This document shows positions 15,786-25,302 of a stretch of DNA of 64,000 nucleotides, one piece after another. Under the pieces are notes generated by a model. That model ran no database searches, was not told where the DNA came from, and was given only the letters and a program-made list of their open reading frames with translations. The stretch covers positions 124,001 through 188,000 of the forward strand of contig NZ_FXTY01000007.1 of assembly GCF_900182745.1 (NCBI RefSeq), given 5' to 3'. This DNA is from Shimia sagamensis. GTDB taxonomy: Bacteria > Pseudomonadota > Alphaproteobacteria > Rhodobacterales > Rhodobacteraceae. The first letter of the stretch is position 1. Every line of letters begins with the position of its first letter. Position numbers and translations under genes: made by a program.

Positions 15786-17186
15786 ATGACGCTTGCAAAC
15801 TTTGGCCTCTATGGACTTGGCACCATGGGCACCGCCCTGGCGCATAACATCGCTGAAAACGGCGTTGATCTGCATGTGGCGTCCTATCGCAAAGCCGATA
15901 TGGACAGCTTTGTAGCTGACGCGCCTACCTTTGACGGCGCAGTCACCGGCCATGACAACCTGGCCGACATGATGCGGGACATGCTTACGCCGCGTGCGAT
16001 CATTTTCCTGATCCCGGCCGGACAAGCCGTGGATGATGCAATTGCAGAGGCACGCCCCCACATGCAGCCGGGCGACGTGCTGATTGATGCAGGCAATTCG
16101 AATTTCCAGGACACCCGCCGCCGCGCGGCTGATCTGGAGGCCAGCGGTCTGGCCTATATGGGCATGGGCGTGTCCGGCGGCGAATTTGGTGCGCGCACGG
16201 GACCGTCGATGATGGTGGGCGGCACGGCCTCTGTCTGGGACGCGATGCGACCGATGTTGGAGGCGATTTCGGCCAAATTCGAAGGGGCGCCCTGTGTGGA
16301 TCATGTTGGACCAGATGGGGCCGGGCATTTTGTAAAGACGGTGCACAATGGCATTGAATATGCTGACATGCAGCTTTTGGCGGAGAGCTATGGCTTGATG
16401 CGCCACGGCTTGGCTATGACGCCTGCCGAGATTGGCACTCAGTTTGCCGCTTGGAACGATGGGGCGATGAGGAGCTATTTGGTGGAGATTTCCGCCGAGG
16501 TTTTGCAAACCGCTGATCCGCAGACCAACAAGCCACTGGTGGATGTGATTGTCGACACAGCTGGGCAGAAAGGCACGGGTCGCTGGACCGCCATTGAGGC
16601 GCAGAAACTGGGAGTGGCTGCCAATACTGTGGAGGCTGCGGTGGGCGCGCGGGTCTGGTCCGCTGGACGTGAGACGCGCGCCATTGGGGAAGAGATTTTT
16701 GCGCCAGTGCGTGGACCGGTTGAGCTGACATCAACCCAGTTGGAACAGGCGGCTCTGGCGTCGCGGATCATCGGGCACAGCCAAGGGTTTGACCTTCTGG
16801 CAACCGCGTCTGAGGAATTTGAGTGGGACCTGGACCTGGCACGTTGCGCCGAAATTTGGCGGGCGGGGTGTATTATTCGGTCGGAATTGCTGAGTGATAT
16901 TGCGGCGGCCTTCCGCAATCATCCGCCTGCGGGTCTGTTGGCCTTCGCACCAGAAATGGTCACGACGCTTCAAGATACCGTACCGGCTTTGCGTGCTGTG
17001 GTGGGTGCGGCCATTGCCGCCGGGCATCCGGTGCCGGTGATGACCGCAGCGCTGGCGTGGTTTGATGGCATGACACAAGCGCGCGGCACGGCGGATTTGA
17101 TCCAGGGGCAGCGCGATTTCTTTGGCCGCCATGGGTTCGCGAGACTGGATGGGGGCAGCGGCCATCATGGGCCGTGGGCTGACTGA
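15786..17186 (+). CDS. gnd: 6-phosphogluconate dehydrogenase (decarboxylating)
   Basis: Oxidises and decarboxylates 6-phosphogluconate to ribulose 5-phosphate. The 466-residue enzyme has the NADP fold GLYGLGTMGTALAHN at residues 7-21, DAGNSNFQDT, the GVSGGEFGARTGPSMMVGG substrate loop, and the catalytic segment GHFVKTVHNGIEY near residue 180. The start at 15786 (MTLANFGLYG) puts the Rossmann fold at the right distance; the frame is open upstream but the extra residues match nothing. AAGGAA precedes the ATG. It probably forms an operon with gntK and lets gluconate enter the pentose phosphate pathway. Confidence 0.95.
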   Translation: MTLANFGLYGLGTMGTALAHNIAENGVDLHVASYRKADMDSFVADAPTFDGAVTGHDNLADMMRDMLTPRAIIFLIPAGQAVDDAIAEARPHMQPGDVLIDAGNSNFQDTRRRAADLEASGLAYMGMGVSGGEFGARTGPSMMVGGTASVWDAMRPMLEAISAKFEGAPCVDHVGPDGAGHFVKTVHNGIEYADMQLLAESYGLMRHGLAMTPAEIGTQFAAWNDGAMRSYLVEISAEVLQTADPQTNKPLVDVIVDTAGQKGTGRWTAIEAQKLGVAANTVEAAVGARVWSAGRETRAIGEEIFAPVRGPVELTSTQLEQAALASRIIGHSQGFDLLATASEEFEWDLDLARCAEIWRAGCIIRSELLSDIAAAFRNHPPAGLLAFAPEMVTTLQDTVPALRAVVGAAIAAGHPVPVMTAALAWFDGMTQARGTADLIQGQRDFFGRHGFARLDGGSGHHGPWAD

Positions 17187-17200
17187 TCCCACTCAAATAA

Positions 17201-17224
17201 AAAGGGCCGCCAAAGCGACCCTTT
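17201..17224 (-). terminator. terminator of the fhs-folD operon
   Basis: AAAGGG (17201-17206) pairs with CCCTTT (17219-17224), with an inner GC part. A T-rich tail lies in the minus direction, in the short space between convergent gnd and folD. Confidence 0.65.
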
Positions 17225-17246
17225 CCAACTCATCTCAGAAAACACC

Positions 17247-18149
17247 TTAAGCCGTTAGGCCTTCGGGCTCTGCCAGACCATTGGCACGGCAACAGGCCGT
17301 CACGGTGTTGGCCAACAAGCAGGCAATGGTCATTGGACCAACCCCACCCGGTACTGGCGTAATTGCACCAGCCACAGCAGCGGCACTTTCAAAATGCACG
17401 TCGCCCACCAGACGGGTTTTGCCTTCGCCTTTTTCCGGCGCGTCGATGCGGTTGATACCCACGTCAATCACGGTGGCAGCTTCTTTGATCCAGTCACCTG
17501 GCACCATTTCAGGACGACCTACTGCGGCAACCACGATGTCGGCGCGTTTCACCACCTCCGGCAAGTCTTTGGTGCGGCTGTGTGCGATGGTCACGGTGCA
17601 GCTTTCGCCGAGCAACAGCTGCGCCATAGGTTTGCCCACGATGTTGGAGCGGCCAATCACAACCGCATCCAAGCCAGACAGCGAGCCATGGTGGTCGCGC
17701 AGCATCATAAGACAGCCAAGCGGGGTGCAGGGCACCATGGATTTCTGACCAGTGCCAAGCAGACCAACGTTGGAGATGTGAAACCCGTCCACATCTTTGG
17801 CTGGATCAATCGAGTTGATCACCAGATCTTCGTTGAGGTGGCCCGGCAATGGCAATTGCACCAAAATGCCATGCACCGCAGGATCGTTGTTGAGCTTGTC
17901 GATTAGTGCCAACAGGTTAGCCTCAGGTGTGTCGACATCGAGCTTATGCTCATAAGAGTTCATACCCACTTCGACGGTCTGCTTGCCTTTGGAGCGCACA
18001 TAGACCTGCGAGGCAGGATCTTCGCCAACCAACACCACGGCCAGACCGGGTGTGATGCCGTTTTCTTCTTTCAGGCGTGCCACATGGCCCGCCACTTTCT
18101 CACGGACTGTCGCCGCAAAGGCTTTGCCGTCAATGATTTGAGCCGTCAT
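17247..18149 (-). CDS. folD: bifunctional methylene-THF dehydrogenase / methenyl-THF cyclohydrolase (canonical FolD)
   Basis: Interconverts 5,10-methylene-, methenyl- and 10-formyl-tetrahydrofolate. At 300 residues it has all the expected residues: Tyr50 and the catalytic Lys54 in VYVRSKGK, Gln in VQLPLPGHL, the Asp of KDVDGFH, the NADP motif [16 protein letters not shown], and the C-terminal [18 protein letters not shown] precedes the ATG at 18147-18149. It follows a second FolD-like gene by 12 bases. The pair shares the whole fold, but only this copy has the full active site. Confidence 0.95.
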   Translation of the reverse strand: MTAQIIDGKAFAATVREKVAGHVARLKEENGITPGLAVVLVGEDPASQVYVRSKGKQTVEVGMNSYEHKLDVDTPEANLLALIDKLNNDPAVHGILVQLPLPGHLNEDLVINSIDPAKDVDGFHISNVGLLGTGQKSMVPCTPLGCLMMLRDHHGSLSGLDAVVIGRSNIVGKPMAQLLLGESCTVTIAHSRTKDLPEVVKRADIVVAAVGRPEMVPGDWIKEAATVIDVGINRIDAPEKGEGKTRLVGDVHFESAAAVAGAITPVPGGVGPMTIACLLANTVTACCRANGLAEPEGLTA

Positions 18150-18161
18150 CCCACTCTCCCC

Positions 18162-19055
18162 TTACACATCCGTCCGGGCATAGCTGTCCCGGTAGTGGTC
18201 CATTTGCATACGTGTCGCCAAAACGGCGTTCTTCATCAAGGTGGCCACGGTCACTGGCCCCACTCCGCCTGGAACAGGCGTGATCCAGCCCGCCACCTCG
18301 GCGCAGCTTTCAAAATCTGCATCCCCAACAGTGCGCGGCCCGTCTGGCGTCTCCACCCGATTGATGCCAATGTCGATCACCGCCGCGCCAGGTTTGATCA
18401 TGTCACCGGTCACCAGCCCCGGTTTGCCCACGGCCACAAAGACCGCATCCGCAGCCCGGCTGTGCATGGCCACAGAGCGCGTCATGTGATGGCAAACGGT
18501 AACTGTCGCCCCAAGACCCATCATCAAAAAGGCAATGGGTTTGCCGACAATTTCGGAATGCCCAATCACGGTCACGTTCAACCCTTCCATCTGTAGGGGC
18601 AAGGTTTTGAGAATTTCAACCGCCGCAACCGCCGTACACGGCCCAAGTGCAAGATCGTTGTAGACAATGTTGCCAATCGAAGCTGGATGCATGCCTTCAA
18701 CATCCTTGAGCGGGTGCACCGTTTTTTGCAACGCCTTGACCGGAATGTGATCCGGCAGAGGCCGTTGAATGATGATCCCGTTCACACGAGGATCGTGGTT
18801 CAAACCCTGAAGAACGCCAATTAATTGTTCCAGCGAAGTTTCCGCCGGATAGTTGCGTGCCTCAAATTGAACACCTGCATTTTCCGCCTGTTTTTGCTGG
18901 TTTCGGACATAGAGCTCCGCAGCCGCAGTTTCTCCTACGCTCACAGACACCAGACGTGGGGACCAGCCCAACTCGCTGAGCTTTTGCGCTGCGACCCTGA
19001 CTTCCGCTCGCAACTCTGATGCGACTGCTTTCCCGTCAATTACCGCTGCGCGCAT
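18162..19055 (-). CDS. FolD paralogue with altered active site (K to Q, D to E)
   Basis: A 297-residue FolD family protein with good overall likeness: IQRPLPDH, the dinucleotide motif VIGHSEIVGKPIAFLM, and [11 protein letters not shown]. The catalytic lysine four residues after the tyrosine is glutamine (Tyr49, then Gln53 in LYVRNQQK). The folate-binding aspartate of KDVDG is glutamate (Glu120 in KDVEGMH). In studied FolD enzymes the lysine is needed for cyclohydrolase activity, and a glutamine in its place leaves mainly the dehydrogenase. This copy may therefore be a dehydrogenase only, or act on another pterin. It lies 12 bases upstream of canonical folD and 15 bases downstream of the chorismate mutase gene. 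Confidence 0.9.
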   Translation of the reverse strand: MRAAVIDGKAVASELRAEVRVAAQKLSELGWSPRLVSVSVGETAAAELYVRNQQKQAENAGVQFEARNYPAETSLEQLIGVLQGLNHDPRVNGIIIQRPLPDHIPVKALQKTVHPLKDVEGMHPASIGNIVYNDLALGPCTAVAAVEILKTLPLQMEGLNVTVIGHSEIVGKPIAFLMMGLGATVTVCHHMTRSVAMHSRAADAVFVAVGKPGLVTGDMIKPGAAVIDIGINRVETPDGPRTVGDADFESCAEVAGWITPVPGGVGPVTVATLMKNAVLATRMQMDHYRDSYARTDV

Positions 19056-19070
19056 AGATTGGCTCCGCTG

Positions 19071-19367
19071 TTATTCGAATTCGATGGTTTTGGCTTCCCG
19101 AGCGATGGACCAGTCAATCAACTGGCGCCACAGGATCTCGGCAATGTCGGTGTCCAGCCCTTCTTGCACGGCGGTCTCTTTGACCTTGGCAACAACGTCT
19201 TCGACGCGGGCTGGGATATTGGCAGGCAGACCGGCACCCGTTTTGATTTGCACGGCGCGGTCAATGTAGGTTGTGCGCAGCGCCAACAGGCGGACCAATT
19301 CGCGATCCAGCGTATCAATCTGCACACGCAGGGTAGGCATATCAGGACAATCGGCGGGGCTCAGCAT
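19071..19367 (-). CDS. chorismate mutase, AroQ class with PchB-like layout
   Basis: A 98-residue all-helical AroQ-fold protein. The N-terminal SPADC, then LRVQIDTLDRELVRLLALR, then IPARVEDVVAKV and GLD-x-W-IA near the end follow the spacing of PchB, the isochorismate pyruvate-lyase with side chorismate mutase activity. It may be a chorismate mutase for aromatic amino acids or a lyase-like enzyme; the sequence cannot decide. The start is ATG at 19365-19367 with GAGAGG upstream; a longer frame lacks support. Its place between fhs and two folD genes is odd for an aromatic pathway gene, since no other aro gene is near. Confidence 0.85.
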   Translation of the reverse strand: MLSPADCPDMPTLRVQIDTLDRELVRLLALRTTYIDRAVQIKTGAGLPANIPARVEDVVAKVKETAVQEGLDTDIAEILWRQLIDWSIAREAKTIEFE

Positions 19368-19426
19368 GGCATCCTCTCGCAAGTGTTGCGCATGCCCTAC
19401 CCCGCCTGTGTCCAAATCGCAATGCG

Positions 19427-21103
19427 TCAGAACAGTCCCTCGACCAGACCTTCGTCATTGATGCGAATATTCTCCGCAGCTGGATGACGAGGCAGGCCCG
19501 GCATGGTCATGATCTCACCGCAAATCACCACGATGAAGCCCGCACCAGCGCTCAACCGGACTTCGCGCACAGGCACTGAATGCCCGGTTGGTGCGCCCCG
19601 CAGATTGGGATCTGTTGAGAAGCTGTACTGTGTTTTCGCCATACAAACCGGCAGGTGTCCGTATCCCGCGTCTTCCCATGTTTTGAGCTGATCTCGGATT
19701 TTCTTGTCTGCCAGAACTTCATCCGCACGGTAGATCGAGGTTGCGATGCGTTCGATTTTCTCAAACAGTGGCAACTCATCTTTGTAGAGCGGTGCAAATT
19801 GGCTCACACCAGCGTCGGCGATTTCCGCAATGCGCGTGGCCAGCTCTTTGGTGCCCTCAGAGCCTTTTTCCCAGTGCTGGCACAGGATCGCTTCAGAGCC
19901 TTGGCCTTCAACGTAATCCATGACCGCCTGCACTTCGGCGTCGGTATCGGTGACAAAGTGGTTGATGGCCACCACAACCGGCACGCCAAACTGCTTCAGG
20001 TTGCCAATGTGACGTCCCAAGTTGGCGCAGCCTTCATTGACCGCATCAACGTTTTCCGCACCCAAATCCGCTTTGGCAACGCCGCCGTTCATCTTCATGG
20101 CGCGAATGGTGGCCACCAGAACAACCGCATCTGGCGCGAGGCCTGCTTTGCGGCATTTGATGTTCATGAACTTCTCAGCACCCAAGTCGGCGCCAAAGCC
20201 TGCTTCTGTCACCACGTAATCCGCAACTTTCAGCGCGGTGGTGGTGGCAATCACCGAGTTACAGCCATGCGCGATGTTGGCAAATGGACCGCCATGCACA
20301 AAGGCCGGGTTGTTTTCCAACGTTTGCACAAGGTTTGGCTGCATCGCGTCTTTCAGCAACACAGTCATTGCGCCGTCCGCTTTGACGTCACGGGCGTAGA
20401 TCGGGCTGCGGTCACGACGGTAAGCCACAATCATGTCACCCAGGCGTTTCTGCAGGTCTGCCAGGTTGTTGGACAGGCATAGGATTGCCATGACTTCCGA
20501 GGCCACAGTGATGTCAAAACCAGTCTGACGTGGGAAGCCGTTGGCCACACCACCCAGCGACGTGACGGTGTCACGCAGGGCGCGGTCGTTCATGTCGAGC
20601 ACACGACGCCAGGTCACGCGACGCTCGTCGATTTCCAGCTCGTTGCCCCAGTAGATGTGGTTGTCGATCATCGCGGATAGCAGGTTGTGCGCGGAAGTGA
20701 TCGCGTGGAAGTCACCTGTAAAGTGCAGGTTCATCTCTTCCATTGGCACAATCTGCGCATAGCCGCCGCCAGCCGCGCCACCCTTCATGCCGAAGTTTGG
20801 CCCCAGAGAAGCCTCGCGGATACACACAGCCGCCTTTTTGCCAATCGCGTTCAGGCCGTCACCCAGACCGACGGTGGTGGTGGTTTTGCCTTCGCCCGCC
20901 GGGGTTGGGTTGATTGCAGTCACCAGAATCAGCTTGCCGTTTTCACGGTCCTGCACCGAGTTGATGAACTCCTGGCTGATCTTGGCCTTGTCGTGGCCGT
21001 AGGGCAGCAGATCATCGCTGCCAATGCCCAGCTTTGCGCCAATGTCCTGAATGGGCTGTTTTTTCGCCTCACGGGCGATTTGAATATCCGTCTTAAAGCT
21101 CAT
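19427..21103 (-). CDS. fhs: formate-tetrahydrofolate ligase
   Basis: Makes 10-formyl-THF from formate, THF and ATP, or runs in reverse to release formate. The 558-residue protein has the P-loop form [18 protein letters not shown] near residue 60, the FTHFS block [19 protein letters not shown], and the late [23 protein letters not shown]. The chosen ATG (21101-21103, reading MSFKTDIQ) has AGGGACCACC before it; another ATG 15 bases upstream lies on that same site and is less likely. It is first of the operon fhs - chorismate mutase - folD2 - folD1, which together give two-way C1 flow between formate and methylene-THF. Confidence 0.95.
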   Translation of the reverse strand: MSFKTDIQIAREAKKQPIQDIGAKLGIGSDDLLPYGHDKAKISQEFINSVQDRENGKLILVTAINPTPAGEGKTTTTVGLGDGLNAIGKKAAVCIREASLGPNFGMKGGAAGGGYAQIVPMEEMNLHFTGDFHAITSAHNLLSAMIDNHIYWGNELEIDERRVTWRRVLDMNDRALRDTVTSLGGVANGFPRQTGFDITVASEVMAILCLSNNLADLQKRLGDMIVAYRRDRSPIYARDVKADGAMTVLLKDAMQPNLVQTLENNPAFVHGGPFANIAHGCNSVIATTTALKVADYVVTEAGFGADLGAEKFMNIKCRKAGLAPDAVVLVATIRAMKMNGGVAKADLGAENVDAVNEGCANLGRHIGNLKQFGVPVVVAINHFVTDTDAEVQAVMDYVEGQGSEAILCQHWEKGSEGTKELATRIAEIADAGVSQFAPLYKDELPLFEKIERIATSIYRADEVLADKKIRDQLKTWEDAGYGHLPVCMAKTQYSFSTDPNLRGAPTGHSVPVREVRLSAGAGFIVVICGEIMTMPGLPRHPAAENIRINDEGLVEGLF

Positions 21104-21286
21104 GGTGGTCCCTGTCATATAATTTGACGCTCTCTCACCTCATTTGTAGCGCCGAATACACGGCAAAGAGATGCGTTTCCGACATATCCGGCGCTTCTAG
21201 CGTCGACATAAGAGGCGCCGGTTTCGTTTTGGAGACGTTACGTCAGGATCAGGCACAAGGACCACCCTTAGTAGATCACAGTTGGA
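21104..21286 (-). other. fhs leader region with inverted repeat
   Basis: A 183-base gap upstream of fhs. CCGGCGC (about 21189-21195) and GCGCCGG (about 21213-21221) can pair around roughly 20 bases. The hexamer GACATA occurs twice (near 21181 and 21205). No known riboswitch class was recognised. It must hold the operon promoter. Confidence 0.35.
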
Positions 21287-21886
21287 TCATGATTTGCGGG
21301 CGCGTTCCAGGTGGCTCCAGATCGGCTGATCCGGCACAAACAGGCGCATCTTGTCCCCCACGGAAAGCGTGCCGGCGCGTTCCACCCAGGCGGTCACGCC
21401 CCGTTTGTCCTTGGCGGCGGCTTTGAACTTTGGCCCATAGCCGGGGTGCGCCCCTTCGATCACACGACCGGGCAACACACAGGGGCGGTTTTCCATATCC
21501 ACGGTGATGGTCACCCCATCCGGGCCTTGCAGGCGCGCGTTTGGTGGCACATGGGTGAAATCGGGAATCCCCTTGAGCACGACGGAGGCGCCAACCCAGG
21601 CCGGATCTACCGCATCCAGACCCATTTCAGCGGCGATCATGTCCAACTCTTCCTGAGACAACACCGACAGTTGGCGCACGTTCATGATCTCTGTGCCGCG
21701 CTCATAAAGCGCTTTCACCCGCACGCAGGAAGGACGTGTGATCCCAGAATGAAATTCGCCAGCATCCCCGCCAAGCGCGAGGTCCAACGCCGGTACAGAC
21801 ACGGCGCTCAGGTCTTCTTCGGAATTGGCCACGCGGCCAAGCCAGACCACCTCAGCTTCGAAAGTTGTGTGTTTCAATGCAGGCAT
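21287..21886 (-). CDS. MOSC domain protein
   Basis: A 199-residue protein with a MOSC (molybdenum cofactor sulfurase C-terminal) core: DAGEFHSGITRPSCVRVKALYERGTEI, then SVLSQEELDMIAAEMGLD, and PCVLPGRVIEGAHPG, where the Cys of ENRPCVLPG takes the place of the conserved MOSC cysteine. Members carry sulfur or Mo cofactor to other enzymes or work alone as N-hydroxylated-compound reductases. It is a single-domain protein and no partner gene lies nearby. GAGGAGCGCG precedes the ATG at 21884-21886. Confidence 0.9.
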   Translation of the reverse strand: MPALKHTTFEAEVVWLGRVANSEEDLSAVSVPALDLALGGDAGEFHSGITRPSCVRVKALYERGTEIMNVRQLSVLSQEELDMIAAEMGLDAVDPAWVGASVVLKGIPDFTHVPPNARLQGPDGVTITVDMENRPCVLPGRVIEGAHPGYGPKFKAAAKDKRGVTAWVERAGTLSVGDKMRLFVPDQPIWSHLERARKS

Positions 21887-22001
21887 GACGCGCTCCTCAA
21901 TACAGGTCTGAGGAGATACCTAGGGGCAGGACCACGTTCAGACAACCAAAGATAGCTGATGACTCTGTTCATTTTCTGTGGGCCACAACGGTCCAATAGC
22001 A

Positions 22002-22033
22002 AAACCCCGAAGCGCCCTCACGCTCCGGGGTTT
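22002..22033 (-). terminator. Rho-independent terminator of ftsH
   Basis: AAACCCCG-A-AGCG (22002-22014) pairs with CGCT-C-CGGGGTTT (22021-22033), with an A/C mismatch bulge and a six-base loop. A TTTTGC tail follows in the minus direction. It sits 26 bases past the ftsH stop. Confidence 0.85.
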
Positions 22034-22058
22034 CATGGTCTTGGGCCTGTCCCTCAGG

Positions 22059-23975
22059 TTAGGCAGTGGGTTCAGGCTCCAGTCCGCCATCCCCACTTGG
22101 TTTATTTCTGGGCTTGGTCTTAGGAATGGCCGTCACGCTCGGCGCATCACCTTCGTCGTTGCCGTCATCATCATCACTGGCATGGGGTGGTTCCCCATTC
22201 ATAACGCGTTTGATTTCGTCACCGGTCAGCGTTTCGTATTCCAGCAGACCCTGAGCAAGGCGTTCAAACTCTTCGCCTTTGTCTTTGATAATGCCAACCG
22301 CGCGTTCATAGCCTTCGTCAATCAAGCGCTTCACTTCGGATTCGATCATTTCCTTGGTGGCCGCAGACACCGAGAAACCACCAGTGCTGCCCTGATAGCC
22401 AGCCGCCGCTTCCTGATAATCAATATTGCCCACTTTGTCAGACATGCCCCATTGCATCACCATGGCGCGCGCCAGACCGGAGGCTTGCTGAATATCGCCA
22501 GCAGGACCGTTTGACACTTCGTCTTCGCCATACTTGATGATCTCAGCCGCTTTGCCTGCCATCGCCATGGCGAGGCGCTGATGACATTCTTCTTTGAACA
22601 TGTTCAGACGGTCCATCTCAGGCAGGCTCATCACCATGCCCAATGCGCCGCCACGAGGAATAATTGTGGCTTTATAGACCGGGTCACATTTTGGCAGGTG
22701 AATACCTACAATTGCATGGCCCGCTTCGTGGTAGGCGGTCATTTCTTTTTGCTCTTGGGTCATAACCATGCTGCGCCGCTCGGCACCCATCATGATCTTG
22801 TCCTTGGCAAATTCAAAATCTTCCATGGTGACAAACCGACGACCAACGCGGGCCGCGGTCAAAGCGGCTTCATTCACAAGGTTGGCAAGGTCCGCACCAG
22901 AAAAACCCGGTGTCCCACGCGCGATAATACGCAGATCAACGTCTGGGCCCAAAGGAGTCTTGCGGGCGTGCACACCGAGAATTTTCTCACGGCCTTTGAT
23001 GTCCGGGTTGCCCACGGTCACGTTGCGGTCAAAACGGCCTGGACGCAGCAGCGCTGGATCCAACACGTCCTTGCGGTTTGTCGCAGCGAGAATGATCACA
23101 CCTTCATTGGATTCAAAGCCGTCCATCTCCACCAGCAGTTGGTTGAGAGTTTGCTCACGCTCATCGTTGCCACCGCCATACCCGGCGCCACGATGGCGAC
23201 CTACGGCATCAATTTCGTCGATGAACACAATACAAGGTGCGTTTTTCTTGGCTTGCTCAAACATGTCACGGACACGGGACGCACCCACACCCACAAACAT
23301 TTCGACAAAATCAGAACCCGAAATGGTGAAAAACGGCACGCCAGCTTCGCCAGCAATTGCGCGGGCAAGAAGGGTTTTACCAGTACCGGGAGGGCCAACA
23401 AGCAAGGCGCCTTTGGGAATCTTGCCGCCAAGGCGGGAGAATTTCTGCGGGTTGCGCAGGAACTCAACAATCTCTTCCAGCTCTTCTTTGGCTTCGTCAA
23501 TGCCGGCCACATCATCAAAGGTCACGCGGCCATGCTTTTCGGTCAGCATTTTGGCTTTGGATTTGCCAAAGCCCATCGCGCCGCCTTTGCCGCCGCCTTG
23601 CATACGGTTCATGAAATATATCCAGACACCGATCAGCAAAAGGAATGGCAGAAGACTGAGCAGGAAGGCTTGCAGACCAGAGGTTTCCTGGCTCTCTGCG
23701 CGCACAGGAATACCTTTGTTGATCAATAGGTTGGTCACCTCAGCATCAGATGGCTTCACAGCAACAAAGCTGGAGCCCTCTTTCGTTGTGTAGCGTACCT
23801 TTTCGCCGTCTAGCGTCACGCTGGCGACCTGGTCGGCATCCACCGAAGCCACAAACTCCGAATAGCTGATGTCGCGGCTTTGCAGCGAGCTGCTATCTCC
23901 GCTGAACAAGTTGAACAAAGCCAGGATCAGCAAAAACAGCACGACCCAGAAAGCTACATTTCTCGCATTGCCCAA
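22059..23975 (-). CDS. ftsH: ATP-dependent zinc metalloprotease FtsH (TTG start)
   Basis: A membrane-anchored AAA protease that removes damaged or unassembled membrane proteins. The 638-residue protein has an N-terminal membrane helix (residues 7-24), a periplasmic part, a second helix near 105-125, Walker [14 protein letters not shown], Walker [12 protein letters not shown], the [23 protein letters not shown], and the zinc site HEAGH near residue 418. The best start is TTG at 23973-23975, seven bases after GGAG; the protein then begins [12 protein letters not shown], matching other alphaproteobacterial FtsH. An ATG start would cut the first membrane helix. Confidence 0.95.
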   Translation of the reverse strand: MGNARNVAFWVVLFLLILALFNLFSGDSSSLQSRDISYSEFVASVDADQVASVTLDGEKVRYTTKEGSSFVAVKPSDAEVTNLLINKGIPVRAESQETSGLQAFLLSLLPFLLLIGVWIYFMNRMQGGGKGGAMGFGKSKAKMLTEKHGRVTFDDVAGIDEAKEELEEIVEFLRNPQKFSRLGGKIPKGALLVGPPGTGKTLLARAIAGEAGVPFFTISGSDFVEMFVGVGASRVRDMFEQAKKNAPCIVFIDEIDAVGRHRGAGYGGGNDEREQTLNQLLVEMDGFESNEGVIILAATNRKDVLDPALLRPGRFDRNVTVGNPDIKGREKILGVHARKTPLGPDVDLRIIARGTPGFSGADLANLVNEAALTAARVGRRFVTMEDFEFAKDKIMMGAERRSMVMTQEQKEMTAYHEAGHAIVGIHLPKCDPVYKATIIPRGGALGMVMSLPEMDRLNMFKEECHQRLAMAMAGKAAEIIKYGEDEVSNGPAGDIQQASGLARAMVMQWGMSDKVGNIDYQEAAAGYQGSTGGFSVSAATKEMIESEVKRLIDEGYERAVGIIKDKGEEFERLAQGLLEYETLTGDEIKRVMNGEPPHASDDDDGNDEGDAPSVTAIPKTKPRNKPSGDGGLEPEPTA

Positions 23976-24099
23976 GGCAAGTCTCCCTTTCAGAACGCCC
24001 GTGACCTATCACGAGCGTGTACAGAGTTAAATAGAGATCGCGAGGCCGTAATCAATGCGATTGTGCGCAATTTCAGGCTCAAAGCACGGCCTGTGTTGT

Positions 24100-25302
24100 T
24101 TATGTGCGCAGAAGCTGTGCGGTCCAACCGGCGGAGAGCCCGGCCAAAGGTGCGGCGATCAAGCGGTCCCCTTGCCAAAGTGCAGGGGTGGCCCAGAGGC
24201 TTTGACGGATATGCCCAGTATCGCGCCAATCCGAAATTTTTGCGAGTCCTTCTTTGCCAAGCGCCTTTATTTGCAAGGCTTCGGTGGGTGTTTCACCATC
24301 ATAGTGCAAGCGCCAACGGCCATCCCAGAGCCCATCGGAGGCAGCCACTTCATCGCGCACGGCGGCCCATTCACGGGTTATGCGTAAGCTGTTTTTGCCT
24401 GGCACAATCAAACAGCCGTGGAGCGGCGTTGGTGTGTCAGAGGTCATCGCCTCTTGCAATGGGCGGAACCGAGGTCGGTATTTTTGGCCAGATACAAGAC
24501 AAAGCGCATCGGCGAAGACCTTACTGCGCAGAGCGTCTGACACAGATTCAAAAACTGCACGGTCAGCAACCATGTCGCCGATACTGTCTTGTACAAACAC
24601 CTTGCCAATCTGCTCTTCGGCCCATTGTACGATGTCTTTCTGGCGCTGCATGTGCGCCGCGGTTTGCGCAAGCCGGTCTAATGTGAGACCCAGCGGAGCC
24701 AAAGTTTCAAACATTTGACGCGCCTTCACACGATCAAACTGCATGTCTTTGTTGCTGGGATCATCAGCCCAAGAAAGATTGTTTTCGCGCAAATAAGCAC
24801 GTAGGTCTTCACGGGTTACGTCCAAAAGCGGGCGCAGCCAAGTGACCCCATCGCTTTCTCGGCAGGCTGCCATGCAGGCCAATCCCTCCACACCGGAGCC
24901 ACGCGACAGGCGCATCAAGAATGTCTCGGCCTGATCGTCCTTGGTGTGCCCCAAGGCAACATGGCTTAGTTCGTTTTCCTTGACCCACGCGGAAATGGCC
25001 TGATGTCGCCCATCGCGTGCGGCATTTTGCAAATTGCCTTCGCCGCCCCACGTCCACTGCAAAACGTTATGCTTCAGGCCATGCTGCGCGGCATAGTCCG
25101 CCACCAGCGCCAGTTCGTCCGCGGCCTCTGGGCGCAAACCATGGTTCACGCTGACCACGGCCAACTCCGCCATGCCCCATTGCCGTAAAAGGTCCAGCAA
25201 GGCCATAGAGTCGCCGCCGCCACTCACGGCGACGCCAATTTTTTCAGGAATGTCTGTGTCAAACGCCCGGTCAAGAGCGTTTGAAAGTTGGGTTAGGAGC
25301 AC
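24100..25302 (-). CDS. tilS: tRNA(Ile)-lysidine synthetase
   Basis: Adds lysine to C34 of tRNA-Ile2 so that it reads AUA. It is essential in most bacteria. The PP-loop SGGGDSMALLDLL lies about 25 residues from the start, followed by VNHGLRPEA and LGHTKDDQAETFLMRLSRGSG, all typical of TilS. The chosen start is GTG at 25300-25302, about 400 residues, overlapping the cpoB stop by 10 bases; an in-frame TTG further up is possible but would lie deep inside cpoB. cpoB-tilS-ftsH is a common alphaproteobacterial order. The start is less sure than the function. Confidence 0.88.
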   Translation of the reverse strand: MLLTQLSNALDRAFDTDIPEKIGVAVSGGGDSMALLDLLRQWGMAELAVVSVNHGLRPEAADELALVADYAAQHGLKHNVLQWTWGGEGNLQNAARDGRHQAISAWVKENELSHVALGHTKDDQAETFLMRLSRGSGVEGLACMAACRESDGVTWLRPLLDVTREDLRAYLRENNLSWADDPSNKDMQFDRVKARQMFETLAPLGLTLDRLAQTAAHMQRQKDIVQWAEEQIGKVFVQDSIGDMVADRAVFESVSDALRSKVFADALCLVSGQKYRPRFRPLQEAMTSDTPTPLHGCLIVPGKNSLRITREWAAVRDEVAASDGLWDGRWRLHYDGETPTEALQIKALGKEGLAKISDWRDTGHIRQSLWATPALWQGDRLIAAPLAGLSAGWTAQLLRT

